The notes below the pieces were generated by a model. The model made no database searches and was not told where the DNA came from. It worked only from the letters and a program-made list of their open reading frames with translations. Made by a program: the position numbers and the translations under genes. Below, in pieces: positions 1 to 8,820 of a DNA stretch of 64,000 nt; position 1 is the first letter of the stretch, and each line of letters starts with the position of its first letter. The stretch is from Nitrosospira sp. Nl5 (GTDB lineage: Bacteria; Pseudomonadota; Gammaproteobacteria; Burkholderiales; Nitrosomonadaceae), in NCBI RefSeq assembly GCF_900102495.1, contig NZ_FMVQ01000014.1, forward strand, positions 22,074 through 86,073. The letters are read 5' to 3'.

Positions 1-1
1 G

Positions 2-502
2 AGAGAGCTGCTTGCCACAGGCGTTGCCGCTATTACAACCAGTGACAACCGATGGTTACGCTGCGATATCAAGGCAATTTCGTTGTTACCCAATGTATTG
101 TTACGACAAATGGCAATTGATGCGGGCGCGGTGGAAGCAGTATTGCTGCGCGAAGGCTTCATGACCGAGGGTGCAGCGAGCAATATCTTTGTGGTAAAAA
201 ACGAGATTTTGCTGGCTCCGCCCAAAAATAATTTGATGTTGCCCGGCATCACCTACGATATTGTGCTGGAACTGGCGGCCACAAATAGAATCCCGCATGA
301 AGTGAGATCGGTTTCCGAGTATGAAGTGCGTACTGCGCAGGAACTCTTGCTGACATCCTCAACGAAAGAGATCATGCCAATCACCCGTCTTGACAGCAAA
401 CCGGTTGGCGACGGCAAACCGGGATCGATGTTCGCCCTGCTGTACCAGCTCTACCAGGATTACAAGATGACTGTCATGCGAGGCAGCGCCGCGAAATTTT
501 AA
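2..502 (+). CDS. dat: D-amino acid aminotransferase, C-terminal part
   Basis: This is the 3' part of a class IV (fold type IV) PLP-dependent aminotransferase; the 5' end lies outside the window. The frame is open from base 2. Early visible motifs are CDIKAISLLPN and, further on, EGAASNIF, LLPGITYDIV and TSSTKEIMP, which follow the D-alanine/branched-chain aminotransferase pattern; the TSSTKE-type loop near the end contributes to PLP phosphate binding in this family. It would make D-glutamate/D-alanine for peptidoglycan. It sits just upstream of ybeD-lipB-lipA, an order common in Betaproteobacteria. The choice of dat over ilvE rests on context and on the CDIKAISLLPN stretch. Confidence 0.85.
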   Translation, partial: RELLATGVAAITTSDNRWLRCDIKAISLLPNVLLRQMAIDAGAVEAVLLREGFMTEGAASNIFVVKNEILLAPPKNNLMLPGITYDIVLELAATNRIPHEVRSVSEYEVRTAQELLLTSSTKEIMPITRLDSKPVGDGKPGSMFALLYQLYQDYKMTVMRGSAAKF

Positions 503-521
503 GACTGGGAGTCCCGAGCCC

Positions 522-890
522 ATGAATAATTCTACCCAACCCTCCTTGATCGAGTATCCATGCGATTTTCCCATTAAAATCATGGGGCGCGTGGATGGTT
601 TACCGGTCAGACCGATTACTGGCCGGAAACGGGACACGTTTTCGCCCCCTGCCTGGGGTACTTCCATTACTGCGTCAACAGAGCACTATCGGCAGGTATT
701 TATCCAGGGGGTGCTTATGATCGTGAAACGCCATGCCCCGGATTTTGAGGAGGCCAGCCTGGAAGTCAGGATCAGCAAGAAAAATACTTATCTGAGTCTC
801 ACCTGCACTATTCGCGCGATTTCCCGTGAGCAACTGGATGCGCTATATCAGGAGCTGGGCGAGCATCCAATGGTCGTGATGGTGCTATGA
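522..890 (+). CDS. ybeD: YbeD-like DUF493 protein with an internal insertion
   Basis: DUF493 (UPF0250) family small ACT-like protein. Family-typical blocks are YPCDFPIKIMGR near residues 12-23 and VKRHAPDF at about 68-75, with a C-terminal end PMVVMVL. At 122 residues it is clearly longer than the roughly 85-95 residues usual for the family: about 33 residues, around 24-56, separate the first block from the helix that normally follows it directly. The frame stays open through this extra stretch. It lies 19 bases after dat and upstream of lipB, the normal neighbour. Its biochemical role is not well established; the family is thought to be regulatory because of its ACT-like fold. Identity is sure, function is not. 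Confidence 0.85.
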   Translation: MNNSTQPSLIEYPCDFPIKIMGRVDGLPVRPITGRKRDTFSPPAWGTSITASTEHYRQVFIQGVLMIVKRHAPDFEEASLEVRISKKNTYLSLTCTIRAISREQLDALYQELGEHPMVVMVL

Positions 891-927
891 CTGTTCTGAA
901 TTTCGAATAATTCCAGGTACCCTTAAC

Positions 928-1638
928 ATGGACATCTCGTTCCTGGAATCAAGCCTTGGGCGCGCTGCTGAAAGTTCGAATATCAAGATCAGATATACTG
1001 GCTTGGCAGACTATCTTTCCACTTGGCGGATGATGAAAGATTTCACGGCATCACGCACGGAGAATACGCCTGATGAAATCTGGCTGTTGCAGCATCGGCC
1101 TGTTTATACCCAAGGCGTTGCAGGCAAACCGGAACACTTGCTTCACAACGACGGCATTATCGTCATCCGGACAGATCGCGGCGGACAAATTACGTATCAT
1201 GGTCCCGGCCAGATTATTGCCTACCTGCTGCTGGACATGCGGCGCCGCAAACTGGGGGTGCGCGAGCTGGTCAGAAAAATGGAAGGTGCCGTGATAGACT
1301 TACTGCGGGAGTACCGCATTCATGCCGAAGGGCGGGTGGATGCGCCGGGCGTCTATGTGGAGGGCGCTAAAATTGCAGCATTGGGCCTGAAAATAAAAAA
1401 CGGCTATTGCTACCATGGCCTTGCTCTCAACGCGGACATGGACCTCAGTCCATTTGACGCAATTAATCCCTGCGGCTATTCGGGTTTGCGGATAACGCAA
1501 ACCAGAGATCTCGGGATATCCGACAGGCTGGAAACGCTGAGCAGTAAACTTGTCGATAAATTGCAGGCAAGACTTTTGGGAACCGAAAACCGAGCTGTGA
1601 CCTTATCAAGGACTGAATCTTTTTGTCATGACAACTGA
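928..1638 (+). CDS. lipB: Octanoyl-[ACP]:protein octanoyltransferase LipB
   Basis: Transfers octanoyl groups from acyl carrier protein to lipoyl domains of 2-oxoacid dehydrogenases and the glycine cleavage H protein, the first step of lipoate synthesis. The hallmark [12 protein letters not shown] lies at residues 84-95. The catalytic lysine corresponds to K148 in the [10 protein letters not shown] block and the catalytic cysteine to C182 in NPCGY. Length (236 aa) is normal with a slightly extended N-terminus. The 3' end overlaps the lipA start by 11 bases, indicating co-translation with the next enzyme of the pathway. Confidence 0.97.
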   Translation: MDISFLESSLGRAAESSNIKIRYTGLADYLSTWRMMKDFTASRTENTPDEIWLLQHRPVYTQGVAGKPEHLLHNDGIIVIRTDRGGQITYHGPGQIIAYLLLDMRRRKLGVRELVRKMEGAVIDLLREYRIHAEGRVDAPGVYVEGAKIAALGLKIKNGYCYHGLALNADMDLSPFDAINPCGYSGLRITQTRDLGISDRLETLSSKLVDKLQARLLGTENRAVTLSRTESFCHDN

Positions 1639-2572
1639 AACTCGCCAGAAAGGCGCGGCTAAAACCGCGCGTAATCCAATTAAAATTGTGCCGCAACCCC
1701 CCAGCGAGGTGCTGCGTAAACCGTCGTGGATCCGTGTACGCTCTTCCAACAGCCAGGAATTCTACGAAGTCAAACGAATTTTGCGGGAACAGAAACTGCA
1801 TACGGTTTGTGAAGAAGCTTCCTGCCCTAATATCGGCGAGTGTTTCGGCAAGGGTACCGCTACCTTCATGATCCTGGGCGACCTTTGTACTCGCCGATGT
1901 CCTTTCTGCGACGTCGCACATGGCAAACCGTTGCCACCGGATGCGAAGGAGCCGCTGCATCTGGCGGAATCCATTGCCGCCATGAAGCTGAAATATGTGG
2001 TCATCACCAGCGTTGACCGCGATGATCTGCGTGACGGCGGCGCCCAGCATTTCGTGGATTGCATACGTCAGGTGCGGGCTCATTCCCCACGGACAAAAAT
2101 AGAAATTCTTGTGCCGGATTTTCGTGGAAGATTGGAAGTCGCGCTGGAAAAATTGTTCGCCTGTCCGCCCGATGTGTTGAACCATAATCTTGAAACTGTG
2201 CCACGTCTCTACAAGCAGTGCCGTCCTGGCGCGGATTATGCACATTCACTCAAATTGCTGAAAGAATTCAAGGCGCGTTTCCCGGAGATTCCCACAAAAT
2301 CTGGATTAATGCTGGGCCTGGGAGAAACCGACGATGAAATTCTTGAAGTGCTGCGCGATCTGCGCAAACATAATGTCGAAATGCTTACAATCGGCCAATA
2401 TCTGCAACCCAGTGGCGGACATTTACCCGTGTTGCGTTATGTGCCACCGGACGGTTTCAAGGAATTCGAACGTGCCGCGATCGAAATGGGTTTCAGCAAC
2501 GCTGCCTGCGGTCCGATGGTGCGCTCCAGTTATCATGCCGATCAGCAGGCTCATGAAGCAGGCATAGCATGA
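1628..2572 (+). CDS. lipA: Lipoyl synthase LipA (radical SAM)
   Basis: Inserts two sulfur atoms into protein-bound octanoyl chains. Both [4Fe-4S] sites are visible: the radical-SAM triad C87, C91, C94 (CTRRCPFC) and the auxiliary, sacrificial cluster cysteines C61, C66, C72 ([12 protein letters not shown]). The C-terminal RSSYHADQ block contains the conserved serine that ligates the auxiliary cluster. The first 35 residues are a basic, low-conservation leader, as in other LipA proteins. It overlaps lipB and is the last gene of the lipoate pair. Confidence 0.98.
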   Translation: MTTETRQKGAAKTARNPIKIVPQPPSEVLRKPSWIRVRSSNSQEFYEVKRILREQKLHTVCEEASCPNIGECFGKGTATFMILGDLCTRRCPFCDVAHGKPLPPDAKEPLHLAESIAAMKLKYVVITSVDRDDLRDGGAQHFVDCIRQVRAHSPRTKIEILVPDFRGRLEVALEKLFACPPDVLNHNLETVPRLYKQCRPGADYAHSLKLLKEFKARFPEIPTKSGLMLGLGETDDEILEVLRDLRKHNVEMLTIGQYLQPSGGHLPVLRYVPPDGFKEFERAAIEMGFSNAACGPMVRSSYHADQQAHEAGIA

Positions 2573-2636
2573 CCGCTAATTCATAATGAAGGATTTCCGG
2601 ATAATGAAGTAGACACCCCAATAGGAGTTTTCTCCG

Positions 2637-3311
2637 ATGCGTACCATTGCTGCTTTTTTTGTTCTCCTTTCCATGCCGGCCTTTGCTACGGGAATCAGTG
2701 TCCTTTCCGATGAAGATGCGACCGCGGGCCTGAAGCAAGCGCTCGGGCAAAGTATCAATGCAGCAGTAGATAAATTGGCGGTGAAAAACGGATTTCTTGA
2801 GAACCCCAAAGTCAGAATTCCGCTGCCCGGAGCGCTACAGAAAGTGGAGAAGCCCATGCGCTCTTTGGGCATGAGCAAGTACGCGGAAGGGTTGATCGTG
2901 GTCATGAATCGCGCAGCGGAGACAGCATCAGCGGAAGCCGCGCCGCTGATGATGGATGCATTGAAGAAGATGTCGATAGAGGACGCTAAAAAGATACTTG
3001 CGGGTGATGATGATGCGGCCACCGAGTATTTCCGCAACAACACTTCGGAGGAGATGACTCAAAAATTCCTGCCAATCGTAAAGAATGCGACAGATCAGGT
3101 GGGTCTGCTCAAGAAATATAACGAGTTTGCCGGCAAGGGTGCGAAATTTGGTCTCGTGCCGGAAAAACACGCCAACATCGAAAGCTACGTTACACAAAAA
3201 ACGCTGGATGGTCTTTACACCATGATGGCGGAAGAAGAAAGCCTCATTCGTAATAACCCGATGGATCAGGGCAGCAAGCTGCTGCAAGAAGTGTTTGGTT
3301 CATTGAAATGA
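2637..3311 (+). CDS. DUF4197 family secreted protein
   Basis: A 224-residue protein with a short signal peptide (cleavage near residue 18, after AFATG) and the helical DUF4197 body. Recognised features are the GLKQAL start of the mature domain, the PLPGALQKVEKPMR block and the repeated DGLYTMMAEEE type helix near the C-terminus. The family occurs in many Proteobacteria and Bacteroidetes with no assigned function. It stands alone on the plus strand, with a GGAG-type ribosome site just before the start. Family assignment is from remembered pattern, not a search. Confidence 0.8.
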   Translation: MRTIAAFFVLLSMPAFATGISVLSDEDATAGLKQALGQSINAAVDKLAVKNGFLENPKVRIPLPGALQKVEKPMRSLGMSKYAEGLIVVMNRAAETASAEAAPLMMDALKKMSIEDAKKILAGDDDAATEYFRNNTSEEMTQKFLPIVKNATDQVGLLKKYNEFAGKGAKFGLVPEKHANIESYVTQKTLDGLYTMMAEEESLIRNNPMDQGSKLLQEVFGSLK

Positions 3312-3361
3312 CGAATGGGAAATCACAGTGCTTACCGCCAATCGCTGTTCTTTTATATCAA

Positions 3362-4009
3362 TCAGGAATTCCGCCGTTCTTTCGTTTCTTCCGGTAGCTT
3401 CTCGGCAAGCCAGTCAATCAGGTTGCCGATCAGTTTGTCGCTCGCTTCGGTCAAGGCGTGTACCGCGCCCGCGGCGTTGGCTGCAGGCGCCGCTTGCTCC
3501 ATGCTGAAGCTGCGCTGAGCGAGCAACAGACGCGTGCTTCTCTCGATGAGGCTAGCGCGCAACCTGACCACAGCACGACTTTGGTCGACTGTATCAAATA
3601 CCTGAGTGAATTCTTCCAGCTCGAGGCGTACTGCATAATCTGTCTGTGTGCCGTCGCTGGCGCTTACCACGCCGTCATTGCTGGCGGCGGCAACACGCGC
3701 TTTAATCCGCTGCGTGAGCAAGGCTGCGGGTGCTGCAGCCCATCGGTTGCTGGCATAGATATACGATCGTGCGAGATCGTGATAGGCCAGACGGTATTGA
3801 ATTGCCGTACTGTCCAGCCATGCAGGCGAAGTCACTGCAACCGAAAGGCTTGCCGATAACCGCGGCTGGGGGGGCGTATCCGGCGCGTTCGGTGAAGCGG
3901 ATAGTCCCTGCAGACCGAAGTCATATATTGCCACTGGTGCCTGGGTCCTGGTTGCCGCGCATCCGGCAAGCAGCATCATTGCAAGAATCGGAAATAGAAA
4001 TTTTCTCAT
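3362..4009 (-). CDS. ABC-type transport auxiliary lipoprotein (MCE system)
   Basis: Outer-membrane-type lipoprotein: a signal peptide ends in the lipobox LLAGC with acylated C17. The body belongs to the ABC-type transport auxiliary lipoprotein family (PqiC/YmbA-like). It is the last gene of an operon encoding permease, ATPase and MlaD-like protein, and its start overlaps the end of the mlaD-like gene by four bases (ATGA). In such systems the lipoprotein is thought to connect the MCE ring to the outer membrane during phospholipid transport. Specific substrate is unknown. Confidence 0.85.
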   Translation of the reverse strand: MRKFLFPILAMMLLAGCAATRTQAPVAIYDFGLQGLSASPNAPDTPPQPRLSASLSVAVTSPAWLDSTAIQYRLAYHDLARSYIYASNRWAAAPAALLTQRIKARVAAASNDGVVSASDGTQTDYAVRLELEEFTQVFDTVDQSRAVVRLRASLIERSTRLLLAQRSFSMEQAAPAANAAGAVHALTEASDKLIGNLIDWLAEKLPEETKERRNS

Positions 4010-4926
4010 TGGGGAATTCCCTGCGGTGCGTTGGGCGGTACAAAACCATTTTCTCCCGGTCCCGGGAGCGGCGGCGATCTGCCAAACAGCAAACTTCGGG
4101 GCTGCTCTTCAAGTTGCAAAAGAAAGCGATCCACACTGCGAGTGTTGCGCGTGATGCCTTCAGTTGCCTCACGGAGTTTATGCATGGTATCGGCAAGCTC
4201 TCCGGCGGTTTGGGAGAGGCTGTCAATAGGCCCTCCCTGCTGGTTAATTTTTGCCGTAACCTGGTTAAGATCGATGACCAGTTGATCGGCGTGTTTCAGC
4301 ACCGAACTTGCGTCGGCCGCCAGCACGGGTAAGGATTTGAGTCCAGGCTCCAACTGGCTGACCGCACCGCGCAAACGGCCCGTCACGGTCTCCGTATTTT
4401 CCAGTATGTGCGAAAACCTTGTCTGGTTTTGTTCATTAAGGAGTGAGTTCAATCGCTCTATCAAAACGTTTGCATTACTGAGCAGGCGCTGTCCGGAGTT
4501 GGTTATGCTATCCAGGGCCGAGGGGCGAAAGGGGATCTGTGCAGGGTTGCTCGGGTCGGTCTGTAATCTTTCAGCTTTGCCATCTTCGTCATTCAGCTGT
4601 ACAAACGCAAGGCCCGTCAAGCCCTGGTAGCCAAGCTGAGCGTATGCATTTTTTGTCAACCGCAGGTCCCGATCGACAGCAATGCGGATGAGAATGGAAT
4701 GCGGATCTTCCGGATCCAGACGGATATTCTCTACTTTTCCCACGCTCACCCCACGATAGCGTACCACGGCCTGGGGATTCAACCCCGTAATAGGGAATTC
4801 CGATACCAGCAGATATTTGTCGCGTGTCGCGGTTCCTCCGGTGAACCACATCGCAACGGCCGCTACGGCCGCACTCAGAAAAATTACGAACAAACCCGCT
4901 GCAAGGGCGTGGGCACGGTTTTCCAT
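4006..4926 (-). CDS. MCE-domain protein, MlaD/PqiB-like
   Basis: Membrane-anchored periplasmic MCE protein: one N-terminal membrane segment (about residues 10-28), then a single MCE domain (about 38-115, with GLNPQAVVRYRGVSVGKV) and a long helical region carrying leucine-rich heptad-like stretches. MCE domains form hexameric rings that carry lipids between the membranes. The C-terminal tail is Pro-rich. It lies between the ATPase and lipoprotein genes. It is longer (306 aa) than E. coli MlaD and the operon lacks mlaC and mlaB, so this is the lipoprotein-containing MCE variant rather than a classical mla operon. Confidence 0.9.
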   Translation of the reverse strand: MENRAHALAAGLFVIFLSAAVAAVAMWFTGGTATRDKYLLVSEFPITGLNPQAVVRYRGVSVGKVENIRLDPEDPHSILIRIAVDRDLRLTKNAYAQLGYQGLTGLAFVQLNDEDGKAERLQTDPSNPAQIPFRPSALDSITNSGQRLLSNANVLIERLNSLLNEQNQTRFSHILENTETVTGRLRGAVSQLEPGLKSLPVLAADASSVLKHADQLVIDLNQVTAKINQQGGPIDSLSQTAGELADTMHKLREATEGITRNTRSVDRFLLQLEEQPRSLLFGRSPPLPGPGENGFVPPNAPQGIPQ

Positions 4927-4935
4927 AATAGCTCC

Positions 4936-5733
4936 TTATAAAACATCGCCAGCCATGACATACCCCGTCTGTCCCAGTGCTTTCTGGCCACGTTCACCGC
5001 GGAAAAATTTTGTGATAAACGGATGATCCACTCCTACCACTTCCCGCAGGCTGCCAAGCGCCACGATACGCTGATCCGCCAGGACAGCAACGCGGTCGGA
5101 AAGCGCTACCAGCGTATCCAGATCATGCGTCGCCATGACGATGGTGAGCGTCAATTCGGTGCGCATCGTCTGGATCAGCTCAACGAATCCCTCGCTGAGT
5201 TCCGGATCGAGTCCGGCGGTGGGCTCGTCGAGAAACAGCAGTTCGGGATCCAGCGCCATGGCGCGCGCCAAGGCAATGCGTTTGATCATGCCTCCGGAAA
5301 GCTCGGCCGGCATCTTGCTTGCATGCCGTGCTTCGATATCCACCATTTTAAGTTTAAGCATGACCAGATCGCGTATCATGCCTTCGTCCAGCGTGCGCAA
5401 CTCGCGCATAGGCAGCGCGATATTGTCGTATACCGATAGCGCGCTGAATAGTGCGCCTTTTTGAAACAACACTCCACAGCGGTTGCGCATGGATTGCAAT
5501 TTTTTGCGGTCGTGGCCATGCAAGGGTTCGCCGAAAACCCTAACCGTGCCTTGTGCCGGTACCTCCAGGCCCAGCATCTGCCGCATCAGCGCGGTCTTGC
5601 CGCTACCGGAACCACCGACCAGCGCGATTACTTCCCCACGGCGTACGCAAAGATTAATGTCTTCGTGCACGACATGCCGGCCGAAGCGGGTATGCAGTCC
5701 TTCAAGCCTGATAACGCACTCTCCGTTGGTCAT
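4936..5733 (-). CDS. mlaF: MCE-system ABC transporter ATPase, MlaF-like
   Basis: ATP-binding subunit powering the MCE lipid transporter. Walker A is GGSGSGKT, the signature is LSGGMIKR (the methionine-containing form is typical of MlaF-type ATPases), Walker B is LLFLDEPTAGLDP and the H-loop is ATHDLDT. The C-terminal extension after the H-loop (GSLREVVGVDHPFITKFFRG) matches the MlaF tail that wraps round the partner. Ten bases separate it from the mlaD-like gene, so it belongs to the same operon. Confidence 0.93.
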   Translation of the reverse strand: MTNGECVIRLEGLHTRFGRHVVHEDINLCVRRGEVIALVGGSGSGKTALMRQMLGLEVPAQGTVRVFGEPLHGHDRKKLQSMRNRCGVLFQKGALFSALSVYDNIALPMRELRTLDEGMIRDLVMLKLKMVDIEARHASKMPAELSGGMIKRIALARAMALDPELLFLDEPTAGLDPELSEGFVELIQTMRTELTLTIVMATHDLDTLVALSDRVAVLADQRIVALGSLREVVGVDHPFITKFFRGERGQKALGQTGYVMAGDVL

Positions 5734-5859
5734 GGGATTATCTTACTCCGGCAGTTGTAGCAAACTCACCATAAGGGTGAAGATCAAGTAACGCAAGAAG
5801 TCTTTCTGGATCATAGCGTAAACCGAAGAATGAGCGGTCGACTGCCGGATTCAGAGTAA

Positions 5860-6999
5860 TCACCTTAGCCCAACGTTGGAAAAAACGATGGCGAAAATCG
5901 CGTCGATAATAATCACGACGGTGATTGCAGTCACGACCGAGTTTGTGGTGCCTTCACCCAGGCTCTCGGTATTGGATTTGATTCTCAAGCCAAAATGGCA
6001 GGAAATTAGCGCTATTACCATGCCGCACACCGCGCCCTTCCCCAACCCTAGCCACAAATTGGCAACAGGTACAACGTCCGGAAGCTTGTTCAAGAAAAAT
6101 TGATAACTTAACCCTAACTGAATTTCGGCAACAACCATTCCTCCCAGTAATGCGACGGCGCTGGTCCATAGCACCACCAGCGGCATCGCTATCCCCAGCG
6201 CAATAACTTTTGGCAGGATCAACCGTTGACTATGCGGTATTCCCATCACGGTCAGCGCATCCAGTTCCTCGGTTACCCGCATCACTCCCAATTGCGCAGT
6301 CATGGAAGAACCCGACCGTCCTGCCACCAGTATTGCGGCGAGCATCGGCCCGAGTTCACGAATGATGCTGACGCCAAGGATATTGATGATAAATATGTCG
6401 GCGCCAAACATCTGTAGCTGCCTGGAGGAGAGAAAACTCAGCACCACGCCAATGAGAAATCCCACCAGCGCAGTGATACCCAGCGCTTGCGCGCCCGTAC
6501 GGTACAGGTTTGCGGAAATCTCCCGCCACGGAATGTACGCCGGATGACCGACCAGATATTTTACATCCAGCAACATCTGGCCAATTAATATCACCAGGCC
6601 GGTTAAATGTTCCCACAATAGAAAAACAGCCTTTCCCAGCACGGCTACCGGCCATAGCATGTCACGTGGAATGGGGGCGGGGGGGACGGGCGCCTCCTTC
6701 ATGCGATCAAACAGTCTCTCCTGCTCCGGCCGCAACAACAAATTCGGAGGGCGACGCGAACCCCAGGCTCGCCATAGCAGCACCGCACCGGCATCATCCA
6801 TTTGGGCAATGCCAGTCAAATCCCACTGTAGTTCAGGATCCGCGGCATAGGCAACAAGTTCTGCGGACAATGCATGGAGCCGTCGTCCCAAGGCAGTCAT
6901 CGTGCAATTGCCGCTGAGCATTAAACGAGGCGTGCCGCTATCGCCGGTTACACGACGTAATACCATCGACGAATTGTTGTTTTGATTCTCCGGAATCAT
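5860..6999 (-). CDS. mlaE: MCE-system permease, MlaE-like, with N-terminal STAS-like domain
   Basis: The N-terminal 95 residues look like a STAS-type domain (the job done by separate MlaB in E. coli). The MlaE permease follows from about residue 120, with the usual GFLIGVVLSF helix, the LGPMLAAILVAGRSGS and TAQLGVMRVTEELDAL coupling region and the terminal NSVVTAITVVIIIDAIFA helix. The fusion explains the absence of mlaB. It heads the operon but a 126-base gap separates it from mlaF. It faces the plus-strand sigma-54-type unit across a long intergenic region. Confidence 0.92.
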   Translation of the reverse strand: MIPENQNNNSSMVLRRVTGDSGTPRLMLSGNCTMTALGRRLHALSAELVAYAADPELQWDLTGIAQMDDAGAVLLWRAWGSRRPPNLLLRPEQERLFDRMKEAPVPPAPIPRDMLWPVAVLGKAVFLLWEHLTGLVILIGQMLLDVKYLVGHPAYIPWREISANLYRTGAQALGITALVGFLIGVVLSFLSSRQLQMFGADIFIINILGVSIIRELGPMLAAILVAGRSGSSMTAQLGVMRVTEELDALTVMGIPHSQRLILPKVIALGIAMPLVVLWTSAVALLGGMVVAEIQLGLSYQFFLNKLPDVVPVANLWLGLGKGAVCGMVIALISCHFGLRIKSNTESLGEGTTNSVVTAITVVIIIDAIFAIVFSNVGLR

Positions 7000-7432
7000 G
7001 ATTGGGTCCGGGTAATATTAACCATATGCTAAATATGATAAATACGGTAAATCGAGCGTTCGTAGCCCTTCACCGTTTTCTGCTCTATAGCTTTGTAAAA
7101 GTGTCCCGTTCATTTGGACAAGATCCTTTTGAGCCTTTCGCACGCAGCGATTTCCCGCTAGTAGAACTCATTCAATGTTTTCAGGTCAACTTTTCGGCTT
7201 GCAGTGTCCGGTTCAACCAGCAGAGAACCAGTGAGTTCCCATCTTGAGTGGAGACGTTTCAGGTATCGGAACACCATTTTCGCGCCATCTGTTTTAATTT
7301 CCGCCGCCATTATCCCTTGTGGATTATGCCTAACACTGAGCATGGTGCTGCCGGTGCCGGAAATACTTACACTATGGAATTTCCTGTTCAAATAATCTCG
7401 ATAACCGTCTGTTCCTACATTTCTAAAAAATA

Positions 7433-7448
7433 TGGCATGGTACTTGCT
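7433..7448 (+). promoter_or_regulatory. Sigma-54 (RpoN) promoter
   Basis: TGGCATGGTACTTGCT fits the -24/-12 consensus TGGCAYRNNNNTTGCW at every constrained position, with the GG and GC doublets at the correct spacing. Expected transcription start is about 7459, 31 bases before an ATG that has its own GGAG ribosome site. In PEP-CTERM-bearing bacteria RpoN promoters often drive small surface protein genes; here the downstream ORF is only 11 codons. Confidence 0.7.
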
Positions 7449-7489
7449 TTACTTGGTTGGAAAGCTCTACAGGGACATGGAGAACAAAA

Positions 7490-7525
7490 ATGAAAAAGTT
7501 GATTGCGGGAGGACGGAACGGTTAG
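7490..7525 (+). CDS. Micro-ORF MKKLIAGGRNG, possibly a decayed gene start
   Basis: Eleven codons preceded by a GGAG site 8-11 bases upstream and an RpoN promoter. The first six residues (MKKLIA) look like the start of a signal peptide, but the frame stops at TAG before any hydrophobic core. This suggests a real translation start whose gene body has been lost or frameshifted, or a leader peptide. Confidence 0.4.
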   Translation: MKKLIAGGRNG

Positions 7526-7587
7526 CGATGGAACTCTGTCAGCGCCGCCCTCAGATTAGGGAACAAAAAATCGAAGGGTAGTGAAAG

Positions 7588-7645
7588 GACAACAATAATG
7601 CAGGGACAATAACAATAATAAAAACAATAATAATAACAATAGTAG
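7588..7645. repeat. ATA/ACA-type simple sequence repeat
   Basis: An imperfect microsatellite of AAC, AAT and ATA triplets immediately in front of the terminator stem. Low complexity and unstructured, it would be single-stranded in the predicted transcript. Confidence 0.7.
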
Positions 7646-7706
7646 AATCAGGGTCAGGGTAATATTCTCAGACATGAAATGTTACTCCGATCCTGATTAT
7701 TTTTTC
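7646..7706 (+). terminator. Rho-independent terminator
   Basis: Arms 7646-7662 and 7682-7698 pair at 16 of 17 positions (two G-U), with a 19-base loop, followed by ATTTTTTT. The arms begin AATCAGG and end CCTGATT. The stem sequence also resembles dispersed GGGTCAG-type palindromes, so it may be a REP-like element acting as terminator. Confidence 0.75.
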
Positions 7707-7964
7707 CGTAACCTGAATCACGCTGGCTATAGCTTTCTGGCCAATGCATTGCTGACATGCTCTACGATTGCACCCGCATTCCAGCCTCCCGTCCATGAAA
7801 TTTCCGCACTTCCGCGGCCAAGGCGCCCTGGCGGTTGACCTGGCCTCTTCATGGCAACAACGCAAGTGTTTAGCCCGCTATCCCCGTCATAATTTCTTCG
7901 CCTGGACGATACCAATCAAGTTGAATTTGGTCTGGATTGCGCGCCTTCGAAGCGATTTGCGTTA

Positions 7965-8453
7965 TTAATGCTGATGCTGATGCTGATGTTGGTTATGTGA
8001 GGGCTGAGCGCCGCCTAGCCTGGCAGGCCGCTCCTTGATGCGAATCTGATAATCGGCGTGACACGCAACGCACTTTTTCATGGATTCGCTCAATTGCCGT
8101 AGTGTATGCTTGGGATCTTTCAAAGACTCCGCATCAGCAGCTATTTGATCGAAATCCTTATGTACCGACATGCCAAGATGCATGAATTCCTTCGACAGAA
8201 CCTCCTTGAGATGATCCTCACCTTTATGCGCCATGCTCATGCCAAGCGGACGTGCGTGCTTGGCTACCGCCGCCATATCTTCCCTTAAGAGCGCGTCCAG
8301 GATACCCTGCGTTCCTGCCAGAAAGGCACGCATTTCCGTGAGTACGTGGTTTCGCTGGATCTCGGTGATGGATAGAACCTGACGTTTATCAATCTCATTC
8401 GCCGTCGCAGTCATGGTGATAAAGCTGAGAACTATGGCAAGAATCTTTTTCAA
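7965..8453 (-). CDS. Secreted c-type cytochrome (cytochrome c'-like) with His/Gln tail
   Basis: A signal peptide (about residues 1-18) precedes a mostly helical domain with one haem site CVACH at residues 128-132, close to the C-terminus. A single haem at the C-terminal end of a four-helix bundle is the class II (cytochrome c') arrangement. The sequence ends in a low-complexity tail with alternating His and Gln (residues 154-162), which could bind copper, nickel or zinc. No neighbouring respiratory genes. Axial ligand and partner cannot be read from the sequence; the class II assignment is tentative. Confidence 0.75.
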   Translation of the reverse strand: MKKILAIVLSFITMTATANEIDKRQVLSITEIQRNHVLTEMRAFLAGTQGILDALLREDMAAVAKHARPLGMSMAHKGEDHLKEVLSKEFMHLGMSVHKDFDQIAADAESLKDPKHTLRQLSESMKKCVACHADYQIRIKERPARLGGAQPSHNQHQHQHQH

Positions 8454-8820
8454 ATTAATCTCCCGGGCAAGGTTTTAAAGGTTGGAACTCAGTCTCTCTA
8501 TCAACACGGGCCATTCAGAGATCTCTCAATGCCCACGCCCACGCTCAGCAATAGTCAAGTTTGACCCCACTCACCGTGAATTGATTCAAACGAATAGAAT
8601 CCAAGCGTCAAACTGATAACGTCACAACCCACAACTGTCCTAAACTACAACTGGTCATCCTCGAGCCATAATATGTGGGCCATTTCTACCCTTGCTGATC
8701 GCTTTATCGGTTTTATTTCACGCCCGCCCTGGCTGTTTATATTTCAGAAAAGTGGGAGCTGCTACGATCGTGTGCAGGACGCGGCGAAATCCATGAATGC
8801 AGGCACTTGAGTGGTAAAGG
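8454..8820. other. Intergenic region without visible gene
   Basis: Stretch between the cytochrome start and the rimO stop. I see no protein gene, tRNA or convincing promoter; a GTTTGACCCC word near 8568 resembles dispersed repeat arms but has no clear partner. Confidence 0.6.

Larger units (their letters stand above)
7459..7706 (+). ncRNA. Candidate sigma-54-dependent short transcript
   Basis: About 245 bases bounded by a consensus RpoN promoter and a strong intrinsic terminator, without a protein gene of normal size. It contains one 11-codon ORF at its 5' end and an ATA/ACA-rich middle. Either a regulatory RNA, a peptide-coding mRNA, or the shell of a decayed RpoN-controlled gene. The boundaries are inferred from the flanking signals. 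Confidence 0.45.
7000..7964. other. Gene-poor interval
   Basis: Almost 1 kb between two divergent-to-convergent genes with no recognisable protein gene. It holds a sigma-54-type promoter, an 11-codon ORF, an ATA/ACA-rich simple repeat and an intrinsic terminator, entered separately. A 77-codon minus-strand ORF (7158-7391) is open but has no family resemblance I can see. Confidence 0.7.

Noticed and set aside
7158..7391. 77-codon minus-strand ORF in the gene-poor interval
   Set aside because: No family resemblance, no ribosome site, and a long gene-free region favours chance.
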